Source: Chloroflexota bacterium
GTDB lineage: Bacteria; Chloroflexota; Anaerolineae; UBA4142
Assembly: GCA_016215025.1 (NCBI GenBank)
Contig: JACRMI010000055.1
Location: forward strand, 58,523-122,522
DNA: 64,000 bases
Reading direction: 5' to 3'
Below, piece by piece: positions 36,631 through 45,291 of the stretch. Position 1 is the stretch's first letter. Each line of letters begins with the position of its first letter. Below the pieces are notes generated by a model, which was not told the origin of the DNA, ran no database searches, and saw only the letters and a program-made list of their open reading frames with translations. The translations under genes were made by a program, and so were the position numbers.

Positions 36631-36699
36631 GTCACTCTGAGCGAAGCGAAGAGTCTCAACCTCGCGGCAAAGAGATGCTTCGCTTCGCTCAGCATGACA
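36631..36699. repeat. Second dispersed repeat unit, directly behind the first
   Basis: GTCACTCTGAGCGAAGCGAA on the left and TTCGCTCAGCATGAC on the right, 6 bases after the copy at 36515-36624. A further inverted pair (CAGAAAAACCCGTTT and AAACGGGTTTCTG) spans about 36777-36845 and resembles the hairpin at about 58799-58850. No gene is seen in 36301-36866. Confidence 0.8.
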
Positions 36700-36866
36700 G
36701 ATGAGATAGATCCCAAACCGCAATTAGTGACCGTGTGGCGTATAGTTGAACGGAAAAAATTGCGCCGAGACAAGTCAGAAAAACCCGTTTGCTTAAAGCT
36801 TTCAAAACGTTTTGCAGTGGTTAACCAAGAAAACGGGTTTCTGAAAAACTGCTAGAGTGTGAGATT

Positions 36867-37448
36867 ATGCAAGACTCGAATTGGAATCGACGAAATCGCC
36901 GCCGTCAAGTCCTCGTCCGGCGAACGGATGTCATCGACGAAGACGGAAATATTATCACGCGCATTCCAACGCAAGCTGAAATTGACCGTGCTCGCCGGGC
37001 TGCGCCGGACCCGCAAGTGTATCAAGAAGCGCTGCGAGTGATGATGGCGACACCAGAGATTCAACGCCGCACCAGCTACATCACCGCATCCATGATCGTT
37101 TCAGTTTTGGGCGGCTGGCTCGCCGGACAAGCGATGAAGACTCGGGCGTTTGTTTTCATCGTCGATGCCTTGATTTTTCTTTTCAGCATCACGATTGTCG
37201 GTCTCTTGATCGGTCTCTTGATCGGCTTTGGCATACTGCCCATTGAGACATTGCCGGTGTTGCTCATTATTGGAACGGTAATTGTCCTCGTTGTGGCGAT
37301 TGTCGTTTTTATCGCCATGATGATGACAACGCAGTCCCCGCCTCGTCGCTATACGGCACCACCGCCGGAACCACCTGAGCCAGTCGATTACGTCGTGATG
37401 GATGAACCGCGCACGCGCACATATTCCTATCGCGTCAACCGACGATAG
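36867..37448 (+). CDS. Three-helix membrane protein with polar tails
   Basis: A 193-residue protein of unknown family. The first 65 residues are charged and probably cytoplasmic (Arg-rich start, then VRRTDVIDEDG). Three hydrophobic segments follow at about 70-90, 95-120 and 125-150. The C-terminus is Pro/Glu-rich then Arg-rich. The ATG lacks a strong ribosome binding site. The next gene is a lipoprotein 165 bases downstream in the same direction. Confidence 0.7.
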   Translation: MQDSNWNRRNRRRQVLVRRTDVIDEDGNIITRIPTQAEIDRARRAAPDPQVYQEALRVMMATPEIQRRTSYITASMIVSVLGGWLAGQAMKTRAFVFIVDALIFLFSITIVGLLIGLLIGFGILPIETLPVLLIIGTVIVLVVAIVVFIAMMMTTQSPPRRYTAPPPEPPEPVDYVVMDEPRTRTYSYRVNRR

Positions 37449-37613
37449 ATCTTCGGACGAGACCCTAAAGGTTTCCTTGCTCAACCCAGATGAAATCTCA
37501 ATCATGTTACACGCAAAACAGCGGCGAATGAGTGTCCATGAAAACCTTTGGGGTCTACTTAGCACCGTCGTATTTGTATTCTTGACAAGGACCGTCAGCA
37601 AGGTAACAGCATA

Positions 37614-38276
37614 ATGACAACTAAACCAGTGCATCGCATCATCGTGTTCGTCTCGATCCTCATCGTGGTTGCAAGTGCATGCAGTACGCCGTCTGTGTCG
37701 CTTTCGTCGGCAACGCCGACCGTTATTGCGACTGCAACCGCATCATCTGCATTTCCAGCGCCTGCAACATCGACCATTGAACCTGTTACCGAAACACCCA
37801 CCTTAACTCCAACGATTGTCGCGACCGAGACCATCACCGCGACGACCACGGTAACGCTTACGCAGCGTCCTACGGTGACACGTCCACGCGCCACGGCAAC
37901 GCCAAGACCTCCCGCGAGCGTTTTTGTCACGGCGATCAAAATCACTCCCTCGCCGGTCAGGTCGAATGAACCGCCTGTGTTCACGGTGACTTTTCAAAAC
38001 ACAACCGGCAAGGCATTGAATTATCGCTGGTTCGTGAAATTGTATTTACAAGACCAACCACAATCCTTCGGCGAAACGGCTAAACTCGATAGCGTGATTG
38101 CGCCGCAGTTGTCATCGTCAGCCGCACCGTCTAATTGGAAGACTCTCGTCGTTTTTCCCGAGTGCATGTTCTTGATCGCGCGCGTATTCTGGCTCGATGA
38201 AAGTAATCAAGTCATCGAGTTTATGAAACCGAATGGAACCAGTCCTGCCACAGGATTTTACGTTTGCCCGACGTGA
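37614..38276 (+). CDS. Secreted lipoprotein with Thr/Ala-rich linker
   Basis: A 220-residue lipoprotein. The signal peptide ends in the lipobox VVASAC (Cys near residue 23). A low-complexity Thr/Pro/Ala segment runs to about residue 100. A compact C-terminal domain of about 120 residues begins VFVTAIKITPSPV and looks like an Ig-like/beta-sandwich fold (FTVTFQNTTGKALNYRWFV). AAGG precedes the ATG. Its role is unknown; the fold suggests binding at the cell surface. Confidence 0.75.
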   Translation: MTTKPVHRIIVFVSILIVVASACSTPSVSLSSATPTVIATATASSAFPAPATSTIEPVTETPTLTPTIVATETITATTTVTLTQRPTVTRPRATATPRPPASVFVTAIKITPSPVRSNEPPVFTVTFQNTTGKALNYRWFVKLYLQDQPQSFGETAKLDSVIAPQLSSSAAPSNWKTLVVFPECMFLIARVFWLDESNQVIEFMKPNGTSPATGFYVCPT

Positions 38277-38323
38277 TCCATTGATTCCAAGATCATCATG
38301 CTAATGACAAGGATGACACCGCT

Positions 38324-40174
38324 ATGTCAAACGGCAACCACAATATTTTGATTGCCATCACTGGCATCGCCCAACTCGACGCGCTGTTATCGTTTGCGCT
38401 CATCACCGCTGAATCGCCCCGAACGAATATTGTGATCCTGGGACTGGTCCCCGTCCCGGAACACAAATCCCTAACCTCGGCTACCCTCAAAGCACGCGAT
38501 CTGCGTCAAGCGATCGATCCCATCGCGCGCAAAATCGGCGCGCGCGCGATCATTAGTGTCGCGCACAATATTTGGCGCGATTTGAAACGCACCGCGATCA
38601 ACGAAAGAAGTTCCGTCATTCTTTTGCATCACACCGATGTGCCGCCCTTTGAATGGTTGAACGTCTTGCCCTGCGAGGTCATTGTCGTCAAGCCACCCTT
38701 CACCCCGAAAAATCCGCGCATCTTATTGCCCATTCGCGGCGGACCGTACGCAGCGATGGCGTTGCGCCTCGCACTCTCCCTCGCCGAATCGCAAGGCGGC
38801 GAAATCACCGCGCTACATGCCATCGCATCTTCCGATGTCGATAATGGCGAAAAACAATATCTGGATTTGGTGCGCAATCTGCGTGAATTACCCAAGATCA
38901 CACGCTGGATCAAAACGCACGGTGATCCGATCAACGCCATTGTGCGCGCAGCGCGCAATCATCACTTGGTGATTATGGGCGCAGTAGACCGACCCAGGTC
39001 CGGCGATCCGCCGGTCGGCGTTACGGCGGCAACCGTTCTGAGCCAAATCAAAACTCCGGCGATGGTCGTCCGCGCGTCGCAACGGACTCCGTTATTTTTC
39101 GTGCGCGAGCCAGAAGCGCACCCCATCGACCACACGGTATCGGTCGTGGTCGATAAATGGTTTGCGGAAAACACCTTTCACGCGCACGAATTTCAAGACA
39201 TTGAGCAACTGGTCGAATTAAAACAACAACAAAATCTGACGATCAGTCTGGGACTGCCGACGCTAAACGAACAACGAACGATTGGCAAGATCATCAAGTC
39301 GATCAAATCCAGTTTGATGGTCAAGCATCCTTTGTTGGATGAAATCGTCGTGATCGATTCCAACTCGACGGACCGCACGGTTGAAATTGCCGAGGGTCTT
39401 GGCGTGCCAGTGGTCAAGCATCCGGATATTTTGCCGCAGTATGGAGCCTGCAAAGGTAAAGGCGAAGCGTTGTGGAAAAGCCTGTCCGTGTTGCGCGGCG
39501 ATCTCATCGCGTGGATTGACACGGATATTTCAAACATTCATCCGCGCTTTGTGTATGGCATCTTGGGTCCGCTCATTCGCGAACCGCGTTTGATGTACGT
39601 GAAGGGTTTTTATCAACGCCCGCTGCACCTCGGGCGCAAACTTGAAGCGCGCGGCGGTGGGCGTGTCACCGAACTGATGGCGCGTCCCATGATCAATTTA
39701 TTCTACCCAGAACTTTCGGGGTTGCTGCAACCGCTCGCGGGCGAATATGCCGGTCGGCGACAAGCTTTGGAGAGCGTACCGTTTTTCACCGGCTATGGTG
39801 TCGAGACGGGACTCTTGATCGATCTATTTTCGATTTTTGGCTTGAACGCCATCGGTCAAGTCGATTTGGAAGAACGCATCCATCGCAATCAATCGCTGAT
39901 GGCGCTCAGCAAAATGTCGTTTGAAATTATCCAAGTGTTCATGCAACGCATCGGCAGAGCGCGCCGCGTGAACTTGGTCAACGACATGAACAAAAGCATG
40001 AAGCTGATCCGCCAAGCGCGCACGCAATTCCAACTCGACGTCACCGACATTCGCGCGTTCGAACGTCCGCCGATGAATACGCTCAAGGAATATCGCGATT
40101 GGCGCGCGCAGATCAAATCCGAACGCAAGCGAGGCAGAATACAGATGGAGCAAGAGTCGATTCTGCCGGTTTGA
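38324..40174 (+). CDS. Fusion of UspA-type domains and glucosyl-3-phosphoglycerate synthase
   Basis: A 616-residue fusion. Residues 1-265 look like two tandem universal-stress (UspA) folds; the second has the nucleotide-loop-like VIMGAVDRPRSGD. Residues about 300-590 are a GT-A glycosyltransferase of the glucosyl-3-phosphoglycerate synthase type: LGLPTLNEQRTIG, VVIDSNSTDRT, GKGEALWKSL and the metal motif WIDTDISN. That enzyme makes glucosyl-3-phosphoglycerate, the first step to glucosylglycerate, a compatible solute. AAGGA precedes the ATG. Stress control by the fused UspA part is an inference. No phosphatase partner gene is adjacent. Confidence 0.88.
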   Translation: MSNGNHNILIAITGIAQLDALLSFALITAESPRTNIVILGLVPVPEHKSLTSATLKARDLRQAIDPIARKIGARAIISVAHNIWRDLKRTAINERSSVILLHHTDVPPFEWLNVLPCEVIVVKPPFTPKNPRILLPIRGGPYAAMALRLALSLAESQGGEITALHAIASSDVDNGEKQYLDLVRNLRELPKITRWIKTHGDPINAIVRAARNHHLVIMGAVDRPRSGDPPVGVTAATVLSQIKTPAMVVRASQRTPLFFVREPEAHPIDHTVSVVVDKWFAENTFHAHEFQDIEQLVELKQQQNLTISLGLPTLNEQRTIGKIIKSIKSSLMVKHPLLDEIVVIDSNSTDRTVEIAEGLGVPVVKHPDILPQYGACKGKGEALWKSLSVLRGDLIAWIDTDISNIHPRFVYGILGPLIREPRLMYVKGFYQRPLHLGRKLEARGGGRVTELMARPMINLFYPELSGLLQPLAGEYAGRRQALESVPFFTGYGVETGLLIDLFSIFGLNAIGQVDLEERIHRNQSLMALSKMSFEIIQVFMQRIGRARRVNLVNDMNKSMKLIRQARTQFQLDVTDIRAFERPPMNTLKEYRDWRAQIKSERKRGRIQMEQESILPV

Positions 40175-40196
40175 AGCACACGCGCATTCTTAAAAC

Positions 40197-40237
40197 AAAA
40201 GCTCATCGTCTAGATTGGACGATGAGCTTTTTTGTTT
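40197..40237 (+). terminator. Rho-independent terminator of the UspA-GpgS gene
   Basis: The 14-base arms AAAAGCTCATCGTC (40197-40210) and 40218-40231 have a 7-base loop, then a T-rich tail TTGTTT. It starts 23 bases after the stop. Confidence 0.88.
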
Positions 40238-40387
40238 GCGGTGTACCTCACTCCTCACCCCCTTCGCCTCCTCTCCACTCTCACGATGATCCTTCGACTC
40301 CGTTGCATTCCGCTCACGCTTCGCGTGACAATCGGGAGAGGGGAGAGGCTAAACTCTCGGGTGTGCGTCACGATTTTGGGTGAACGT

Positions 40388-40498
40388 CGCCGAATTTCAT
40401 TCGGCGGCTCAATGAGGTCAAAATCGGTTGGAAACCGATTGACGCCAACTCGATTTATCGAGTTTCCACCTTTTGAGCCGTCGTTTCAAAACGACGGC
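40388..40498. repeat. Array of four different short hairpins
   Basis: Four perfect hairpins lie in a row: 40388-40406 (CGCCGAAT arms), 40422-40440 (AATCGGTT), 40447-40464 (AACTCGAT) and 40477-40498 (GCCGTCGTTT), each with a 2-3 base loop. The arms differ in sequence but share size and spacing. They lie in the gap 40175-40588 (414 bases), whose left part is low-complexity CTCACCCC-type sequence. The last hairpin overlaps the Hsp70-gene promoter. Confidence 0.8.
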
Positions 40499-40513
40499 GT
40501 CTTATCGTATAAT
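40485..40513 (+). promoter_or_regulatory. Promoter of the Hsp70-like gene
   Basis: The -10 TATAAT at 40508-40513 is consensus. The -35 TTCAAA at 40485-40490 (17-base spacer) matches 4 of 6 and lies within the last hairpin of the array. Predicted leader about 70 bases. Confidence 0.5.
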
Positions 40514-40588
40514 GTGTATTCCTTATTTCGGTCACCCACCTAAACTTGTTCAGCTTGCGCGTCATCGCAAGCATCAGGAGCATCGCCA

Positions 40589-42391
40589 ATGCATTTGGGA
40601 ATCGATTATGGAACCACCAACTCGTCGGTCGCACGCTTTGATGGCAACAAGTTGTATCGCCTCGGCATTGACCCCGCGAACGACAATCCGAACATCTTAC
40701 CATCGCTCATCTACATCAATCGCCAACATCATGCGGCGATTGGCACGCGCGCGGCGACCGAATACCTCACCCACGAAACCGGACGCAGCGTGAGCTGGGA
40801 AGAACGCACCGTCGGCGAAATCGATGTGGTCGCAGCCGACATGAGCTATGTGCAGACTGTCAGCGTCCTGGTTGATACGGCGGCGCATGGTCGGCTGTTG
40901 CAGTATGTCAAAACGGCGCTGCGCGATCCCAACTATCAAGGCACGCAAATCTTTGATCGATTTTATCCGGTGGATGAACTGATTACGCTGATCTTGCACC
41001 CGCTCAAACGCATGGCGGAGCAGGCGTTCGGAGAAACGTGCGAGGGCGTGGTCATCGGTCGTCCCGTTCGATTCTCCGACGACCCCAAGATCACGGCGCG
41101 CGCCGAAGAAATCATTTTCAAAGCAGCGCGCTGGGCTGGCTTTCACGACATTCGCTTTGAGTTGGAACCGGTTGGCGCGACGTACTATTACCATCGATCT
41201 GCGCCGCGCCGTCAGACCGCTTTCATTTTCGATTTCGGCGGCGGCACGCTCGACCTCACAATTGCGGAAGTGGGCGAACAGAGCGCACCGCGCATCATTG
41301 CGACACACGGCGTCCTCGTCGGCGGCGATGACCTGGATCGACGCTTGATGCAATCGCTGTACAAATATTTCGGCGCGCAAAAGCGCAATGGAAAAGAAGC
41401 AGTCCCGCCACATCTCCTCGATCTGCTCGACAATTGGCAAACGATGCCCATCCTCTCGCGTCCCGCAAATTTGAAATTGCTCGACGAGTTGAAAATGCAC
41501 GTCGATCGGGATGCGATTGCAGCATTACGCACTTTGGTTACGCAAAACCTGGGATTCAAACTCTTCCGCACCATCGAGCAAACAAAAAAACAACTCTCGG
41601 CACAGCAAACCGCTAACTTGGATTTTGAATCCGGCGATCTCTGCATTCACGAAACGATCACGCGCGCGCAATTCGAGCGCATGATCGAAAAGGAAATTGC
41701 GCTTGTCGAAAAAGGCATTCACGCCACGCTCGCCAAAGCGCGACTGAAACCGGAGGACATCGACGTGGTTTTGCGTACCGGCGGCACATCGGCGGTGCCG
41801 GTCTTTGCGACGCTGCTCGCAAAAATTTTTGGCGCGGAAAAGATCGCGCAGATGGAACTGCTCACCTCGGTCGTCGGCGGACTCGCCATCACAGCGCACG
41901 AACAAGGCGGACATCGCTCGCACAGTTCCGTGCGTTATCTGGGTCACGCCGAACCCTGGGTCGGTCGTCTCCGCGTGCCGAGCAATCGACCTTACACGTT
42001 GTACAATTTCAGAATTGGCGGAAAATGTTACATCGACAGCGCGTTCACGCTCACGCGTATTCCGGTGGAGTTGAGCGGCTTGCCCGCGTTGCGCATGGCT
42101 CAAGCCGACAAGAATTTACCAGCGAGCGAGGGACTCCAATTCGATTTGGGGCGTCCTGCGAGGATTTTTATTGCGTACGATGCGACGGCGAAAACGCTGC
42201 CGAACTGGCTCAAGGAATTTGCGGCGCAACCGGAGGGGATTTCCGTTGAGCAGTTGGGGACCGAGCGATGGTTCCGCTTGTTCGCCAAGGATTTCCCGGC
42301 GGGACGAGTCACCTTAGGTGGTAATCGCGCCGAAAAATTAACACCAGAATTATTCTTAAATTATCTCGTGATTTTGCAAGCGTCAATCTAA
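40589..42391 (+). CDS. Hsp70-like ATPase with a non-canonical C-terminal domain
   Basis: A 600-residue protein. Residues 1 to about 430 form an Hsp70/actin-type ATPase: IDYGTTNSSVA (phosphate 1), IFDFGGGTLDLTI (phosphate 2) and VLRTGGTSAVP (adenosine). The usual peptide-binding domain with its conserved linker is missing. Residues about 430-600 instead contain IFIAYDATAKTLPNWL and FRLFAKDFPAGRVTLGGN, a pattern I recall from a beta-rich module found on secreted proteins. AGGAG precedes the ATG. It is a relative of the YegD group of Hsp70s. No DnaJ or GrpE gene is nearby. Its substrate is unknown. Confidence 0.82.
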   Translation: MHLGIDYGTTNSSVARFDGNKLYRLGIDPANDNPNILPSLIYINRQHHAAIGTRAATEYLTHETGRSVSWEERTVGEIDVVAADMSYVQTVSVLVDTAAHGRLLQYVKTALRDPNYQGTQIFDRFYPVDELITLILHPLKRMAEQAFGETCEGVVIGRPVRFSDDPKITARAEEIIFKAARWAGFHDIRFELEPVGATYYYHRSAPRRQTAFIFDFGGGTLDLTIAEVGEQSAPRIIATHGVLVGGDDLDRRLMQSLYKYFGAQKRNGKEAVPPHLLDLLDNWQTMPILSRPANLKLLDELKMHVDRDAIAALRTLVTQNLGFKLFRTIEQTKKQLSAQQTANLDFESGDLCIHETITRAQFERMIEKEIALVEKGIHATLAKARLKPEDIDVVLRTGGTSAVPVFATLLAKIFGAEKIAQMELLTSVVGGLAITAHEQGGHRSHSSVRYLGHAEPWVGRLRVPSNRPYTLYNFRIGGKCYIDSAFTLTRIPVELSGLPALRMAQADKNLPASEGLQFDLGRPARIFIAYDATAKTLPNWLKEFAAQPEGISVEQLGTERWFRLFAKDFPAGRVTLGGNRAEKLTPELFLNYLVILQASI

Positions 42392-42505
42392 GCTGCCAAG
42401 AGCAAACAAGGAATGGGACGCAGACAAACGCCGATGGACGCGGATGAAAATTAAATCAGCGTTCGTCCGCGTTTGTCCGCGTCACCAAAAGTTTTCTCCA
42501 GAATT

Positions 42506-42626
42506 GTCATTGCGAGGAACATTTTGCAGCGGAGCGCAAAAATGCGACGCCGCCTCGCGCGCGAGGCGGCGTCGCACCGGTACGTTTTTACGAACGACAC
42601 CTGAGTGAATCGCTCCTCGCAATGAC
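42506..42626. repeat. Palindromic dispersed repeat with GTCATTGCGAGG ends
   Basis: The ends GTCATTGCGAGG (42506) and CCTCGCAATGAC (ending 42626) are exact complements. The centre has a GC-rich hairpin (GACGCCGCCTCGCGCGCGAG). A second palindrome of GACGCGGATG type lies at about 42419-42482. Together they fill the convergent gap 42392-42655; no terminator with a U-tract is visible there. Confidence 0.8.
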
Positions 42627-42655
42627 AAACAATGAAACCTTTGCGACCTAGCACA

Positions 42656-43909
42656 TCAATTCTGCACCGACGCCTTCTGCAATGCTGCTCGCCTCCCCAT
42701 CGACCACCACAACGTCAGCGCGATTGGAATGACTGTGACGAGGGCGCTAACGACCCCAACCGTCGCGTAACCGAGCGCGGCAAAAATAAATCCGCTCATC
42801 AGACTGCCGAGACCAGAAGTCAGCCCGATCATCAAATCGTTGAAACCTTGCGTGCGCGCACGCTCGCTGGGCGAAAGCTGGTCTGCCAGCAACGTCGAGC
42901 CGCCGACGTAGCAAAAATTCCATCCCAGTCCCAACAAGAACAAGGCAACCGATATCGGCAAAACATCCGGTGAAAGCGGCGCGGTGAGACACGCCAAAAT
43001 CAACGTCACCGCGCCGATAACAATCACCGGCGCGCGTCCGATGCGGTCCGCCAATCGCCCCGACAGAATCGAAAACGCAAACATGCCAAACGTATGCGAC
43101 GAAATGACGAACGAAATATCGCCGAGCGCGTGATGGTGATCTTTCATGTGCAGCGACGTAATCACCATCAGCATCACCATCGTCAACTGCCCAATGACCA
43201 TCGACGACATCGCGACCATCGTCGCGGGCTGGCGCAAAATCATTGGGATGGAACGTGCGCCATTCTCGGATGTCGTTTCGGGATAAAGCTGTGCGACCTC
43301 GCGCCCAACATCGCGCGGGTCGGGACGCAGCCACAGCCAGATGACGAGTGCGGCAATGGCAAACAGAATCAAGCTGGCGACGTACGGTCCCGACAATTCG
43401 TCGATACCCAAGCTTTTCGACCAATCACCCATCGGTCCGACCATGAGCGGACCAAAGATCGCGCCCATCGTTCCGCCAATGACGACGTTGGAAATTGCGC
43501 GCCCGCGTTGCGATGGCGGATTCACCTCAGCGGCAGCAAAGCGTCCCAGTTGCACCGCCGAATTTGCCGTGCCCATCAACACCATGCCCGCTAAAAAAAT
43601 CCCAAACGATTGCGCAATCAGCGCATAACCGGCAACGCCTGCACCCAGCACGCCAAAAATCAAACCGAGCGTCAAGCCACCGCGCCGCCCCAAGCGGTCC
43701 ATGCCATAGCCCCAGCCAAACGCCGCAAACGCTCCACCGATTTGATACACACTCGCCGGCACGCCTGCCCACGCCGCTTGTCCGCTTAATTTCGCGCCCA
43801 CAATCGAATTGATGGTCGAAGCGGCGATGAATCCCGCCGAGCCAAGACTCTGCGCAGCAAAAAGAATTCGCGTTGTGCGGCGTGCGATGGAGGCATAATC
43901 GATGGACAT
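42656..43909 (-). CDS. Major facilitator superfamily transporter
   Basis: A 417-residue protein with about twelve hydrophobic helices. The family motif between helices 2 and 3 reads GYGMDRLGRRGG, and the repeat in the second half reads GRLADRIGRAPV. A cytoplasmic loop of about 25 residues lies between the halves. GAGGAG precedes the ATG. The substrate is not predictable; drug or metabolite efflux is typical for this size. It is convergent with the Hsp70-like gene, with repeats between. Confidence 0.9.
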   Translation of the reverse strand: MSIDYASIARRTTRILFAAQSLGSAGFIAASTINSIVGAKLSGQAAWAGVPASVYQIGGAFAAFGWGYGMDRLGRRGGLTLGLIFGVLGAGVAGYALIAQSFGIFLAGMVLMGTANSAVQLGRFAAAEVNPPSQRGRAISNVVIGGTMGAIFGPLMVGPMGDWSKSLGIDELSGPYVASLILFAIAALVIWLWLRPDPRDVGREVAQLYPETTSENGARSIPMILRQPATMVAMSSMVIGQLTMVMLMVITSLHMKDHHHALGDISFVISSHTFGMFAFSILSGRLADRIGRAPVIVIGAVTLILACLTAPLSPDVLPISVALFLLGLGWNFCYVGGSTLLADQLSPSERARTQGFNDLMIGLTSGLGSLMSGFIFAALGYATVGVVSALVTVIPIALTLWWSMGRRAALQKASVQN

Positions 43910-44002
43910 TTAAACTCCTCAACGAATGCGTAACGAATAAACGAATGTCGAACCAAGCCGACTCAAACTGGGTTTGAGAATTCCAGTTTCAATTACACCA
44001 AT

Positions 44003-44037
44003 AAAAATGCCCGCTCTGGCAATGTGCCAGAGCGGGC
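44003..44037 (-). terminator. Rho-independent terminator of the membrane-protein gene at 44047
   Basis: The 13-base arms GCCCGCTCTGGCA (44009-44021) and 44025-44037 have a 3-base loop. On the minus strand the hairpin is followed by a short U-tract (44007-44003). It lies 10 bases past the stop. Confidence 0.88.
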
Positions 44038-44046
44038 GAATTGTAT

Positions 44047-45141
44047 CTAGTGTGCTCCGTCTTTGAGCGTCGGAACAATCTCCAGCACGAGTTTTTCAAA
44101 ATAACTATTCGGTGGAAAACTGGGATTGGTCGCGTAAACCAATTCTGAAATGAGCGCTTCGATCTGGAGCGATGGCGTTTCGAGATGCAACGTCTTGCCC
44201 TTTTCCGCCAAGACCGCTTCGCCTTTGGGACGAAGTTTCGTGCGCAACGTTTGGTCCTTGAACGCAAACTCGCTCATCAAGACCAACGTCTCAGTTTGAA
44301 TTTGCGATTTCTCGAATAGCCACAAATCGAACGCAGTCACTTTGTCGGGCTTGCCTTCGCCGACCTTTTCCGAAAAGCCCATGCCGCATTCGCCGAGGAA
44401 TTCACCCTTGGGAGTTTCAAGCGGGAAACCGGCTTCAAAATTATCTTTGCCCAAGACGTACGTTGGAACGAATCGACCCAAGCCACCTGAAGTCGTAGTT
44501 GGCGCAGGTGTGTAACCCGGTCGCATTTCTTGGACTGGCGTAGCCGTCGCCGTAGTGGAGGCGGCGGCTCTTTCGGTGCGAGCGGGACGCGCGCCTGCCG
44601 TCTTGCGCATTCCCGGCAAAACGCGAACAAAGAAGATAAAAGCGGCAAGTGCTGCCAACAGAATTACAACACCAATTCCGACAATCGCGAGCATCGGATC
44701 GAAACCGCCCGCTTGGGTACCGGGTTGAGTAGTGGGCACTACGCCGGGGGTTCCAGGAAGGCGAGTACCCGATGGAGGTACAGTTCCGACAGGACCAGGT
44801 GCTGGTGCACCGGTGACTCGGACGCCGAGCACTTGAGCCAACATCCGTAAGCGTTCCGCTTCGAGCGGTTTGTTGCTGGCGATTCGTTGCGCGATGAGGT
44901 CATTGAGCTTTGTGGTCAGTTCCTCGTTGGAAAGACCACGCACCATCGCTTTCGCCAAGTTGGGGTCGGCATTAGTAGCGTACGCATCTGCCGCCGCGAC
45001 AATATCGTTGTTGCTTGGCTTGAAATCTACGGTCATCCAGCCGATGACCAAGCCAATGACCAGACCAATCACGAGCAACACTACGGCGATCAGAGGCGCA
45101 ATTAAAACGTTGCGTTGTAATAGCCCGATGAACCTATTCAT
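44047..45141 (-). CDS. Two-helix membrane protein with Pro/Gly-rich linkers
   Basis: A 364-residue protein of unknown family. A membrane helix lies at about residues 13-35, followed by an external helical part (about 40-105) and a Pro/Gly/Thr linker. A second helix (about 145-175) and another low-complexity linker follow, then a compact C-terminal domain (about 225-364, FVPTYVLGKDNFEAGFPLET). If both helices span, the C-terminal domain is cytoplasmic. The start at 45141 is preceded by GGGAGG; the longer frame has none. Function unknown. Confidence 0.75.
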   Translation of the reverse strand: MNRFIGLLQRNVLIAPLIAVVLLVIGLVIGLVIGWMTVDFKPSNNDIVAAADAYATNADPNLAKAMVRGLSNEELTTKLNDLIAQRIASNKPLEAERLRMLAQVLGVRVTGAPAPGPVGTVPPSGTRLPGTPGVVPTTQPGTQAGGFDPMLAIVGIGVVILLAALAAFIFFVRVLPGMRKTAGARPARTERAAASTTATATPVQEMRPGYTPAPTTTSGGLGRFVPTYVLGKDNFEAGFPLETPKGEFLGECGMGFSEKVGEGKPDKVTAFDLWLFEKSQIQTETLVLMSEFAFKDQTLRTKLRPKGEAVLAEKGKTLHLETPSLQIEALISELVYATNPSFPPNSYFEKLVLEIVPTLKDGAH

Positions 45142-45242
45142 CCTGCCTCCCGATTTCGCGAGGACCATGTGGCGCTCGCGTCGTTGCGAACTTGTGTAAC
45201 CCTATTTTATCACAATTCTGGCACACATACAAGTAGCACGAA

Positions 45243-45280
45243 CGAAAAATTGCGACGCACCTTGGAGGTGCGTCGCAATT
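45243..45280 (-). terminator. Rho-independent terminator of the aminopeptidase gene
   Basis: The 15-base arms AATTGCGACGCACCT (45248-45262) and 45266-45280 have a 3-base loop. On the minus strand it is followed by UUUUUCG. It lies 12 bases past the stop. Confidence 0.85.
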
Positions 45281-45291
45281 AAAATAAATCG

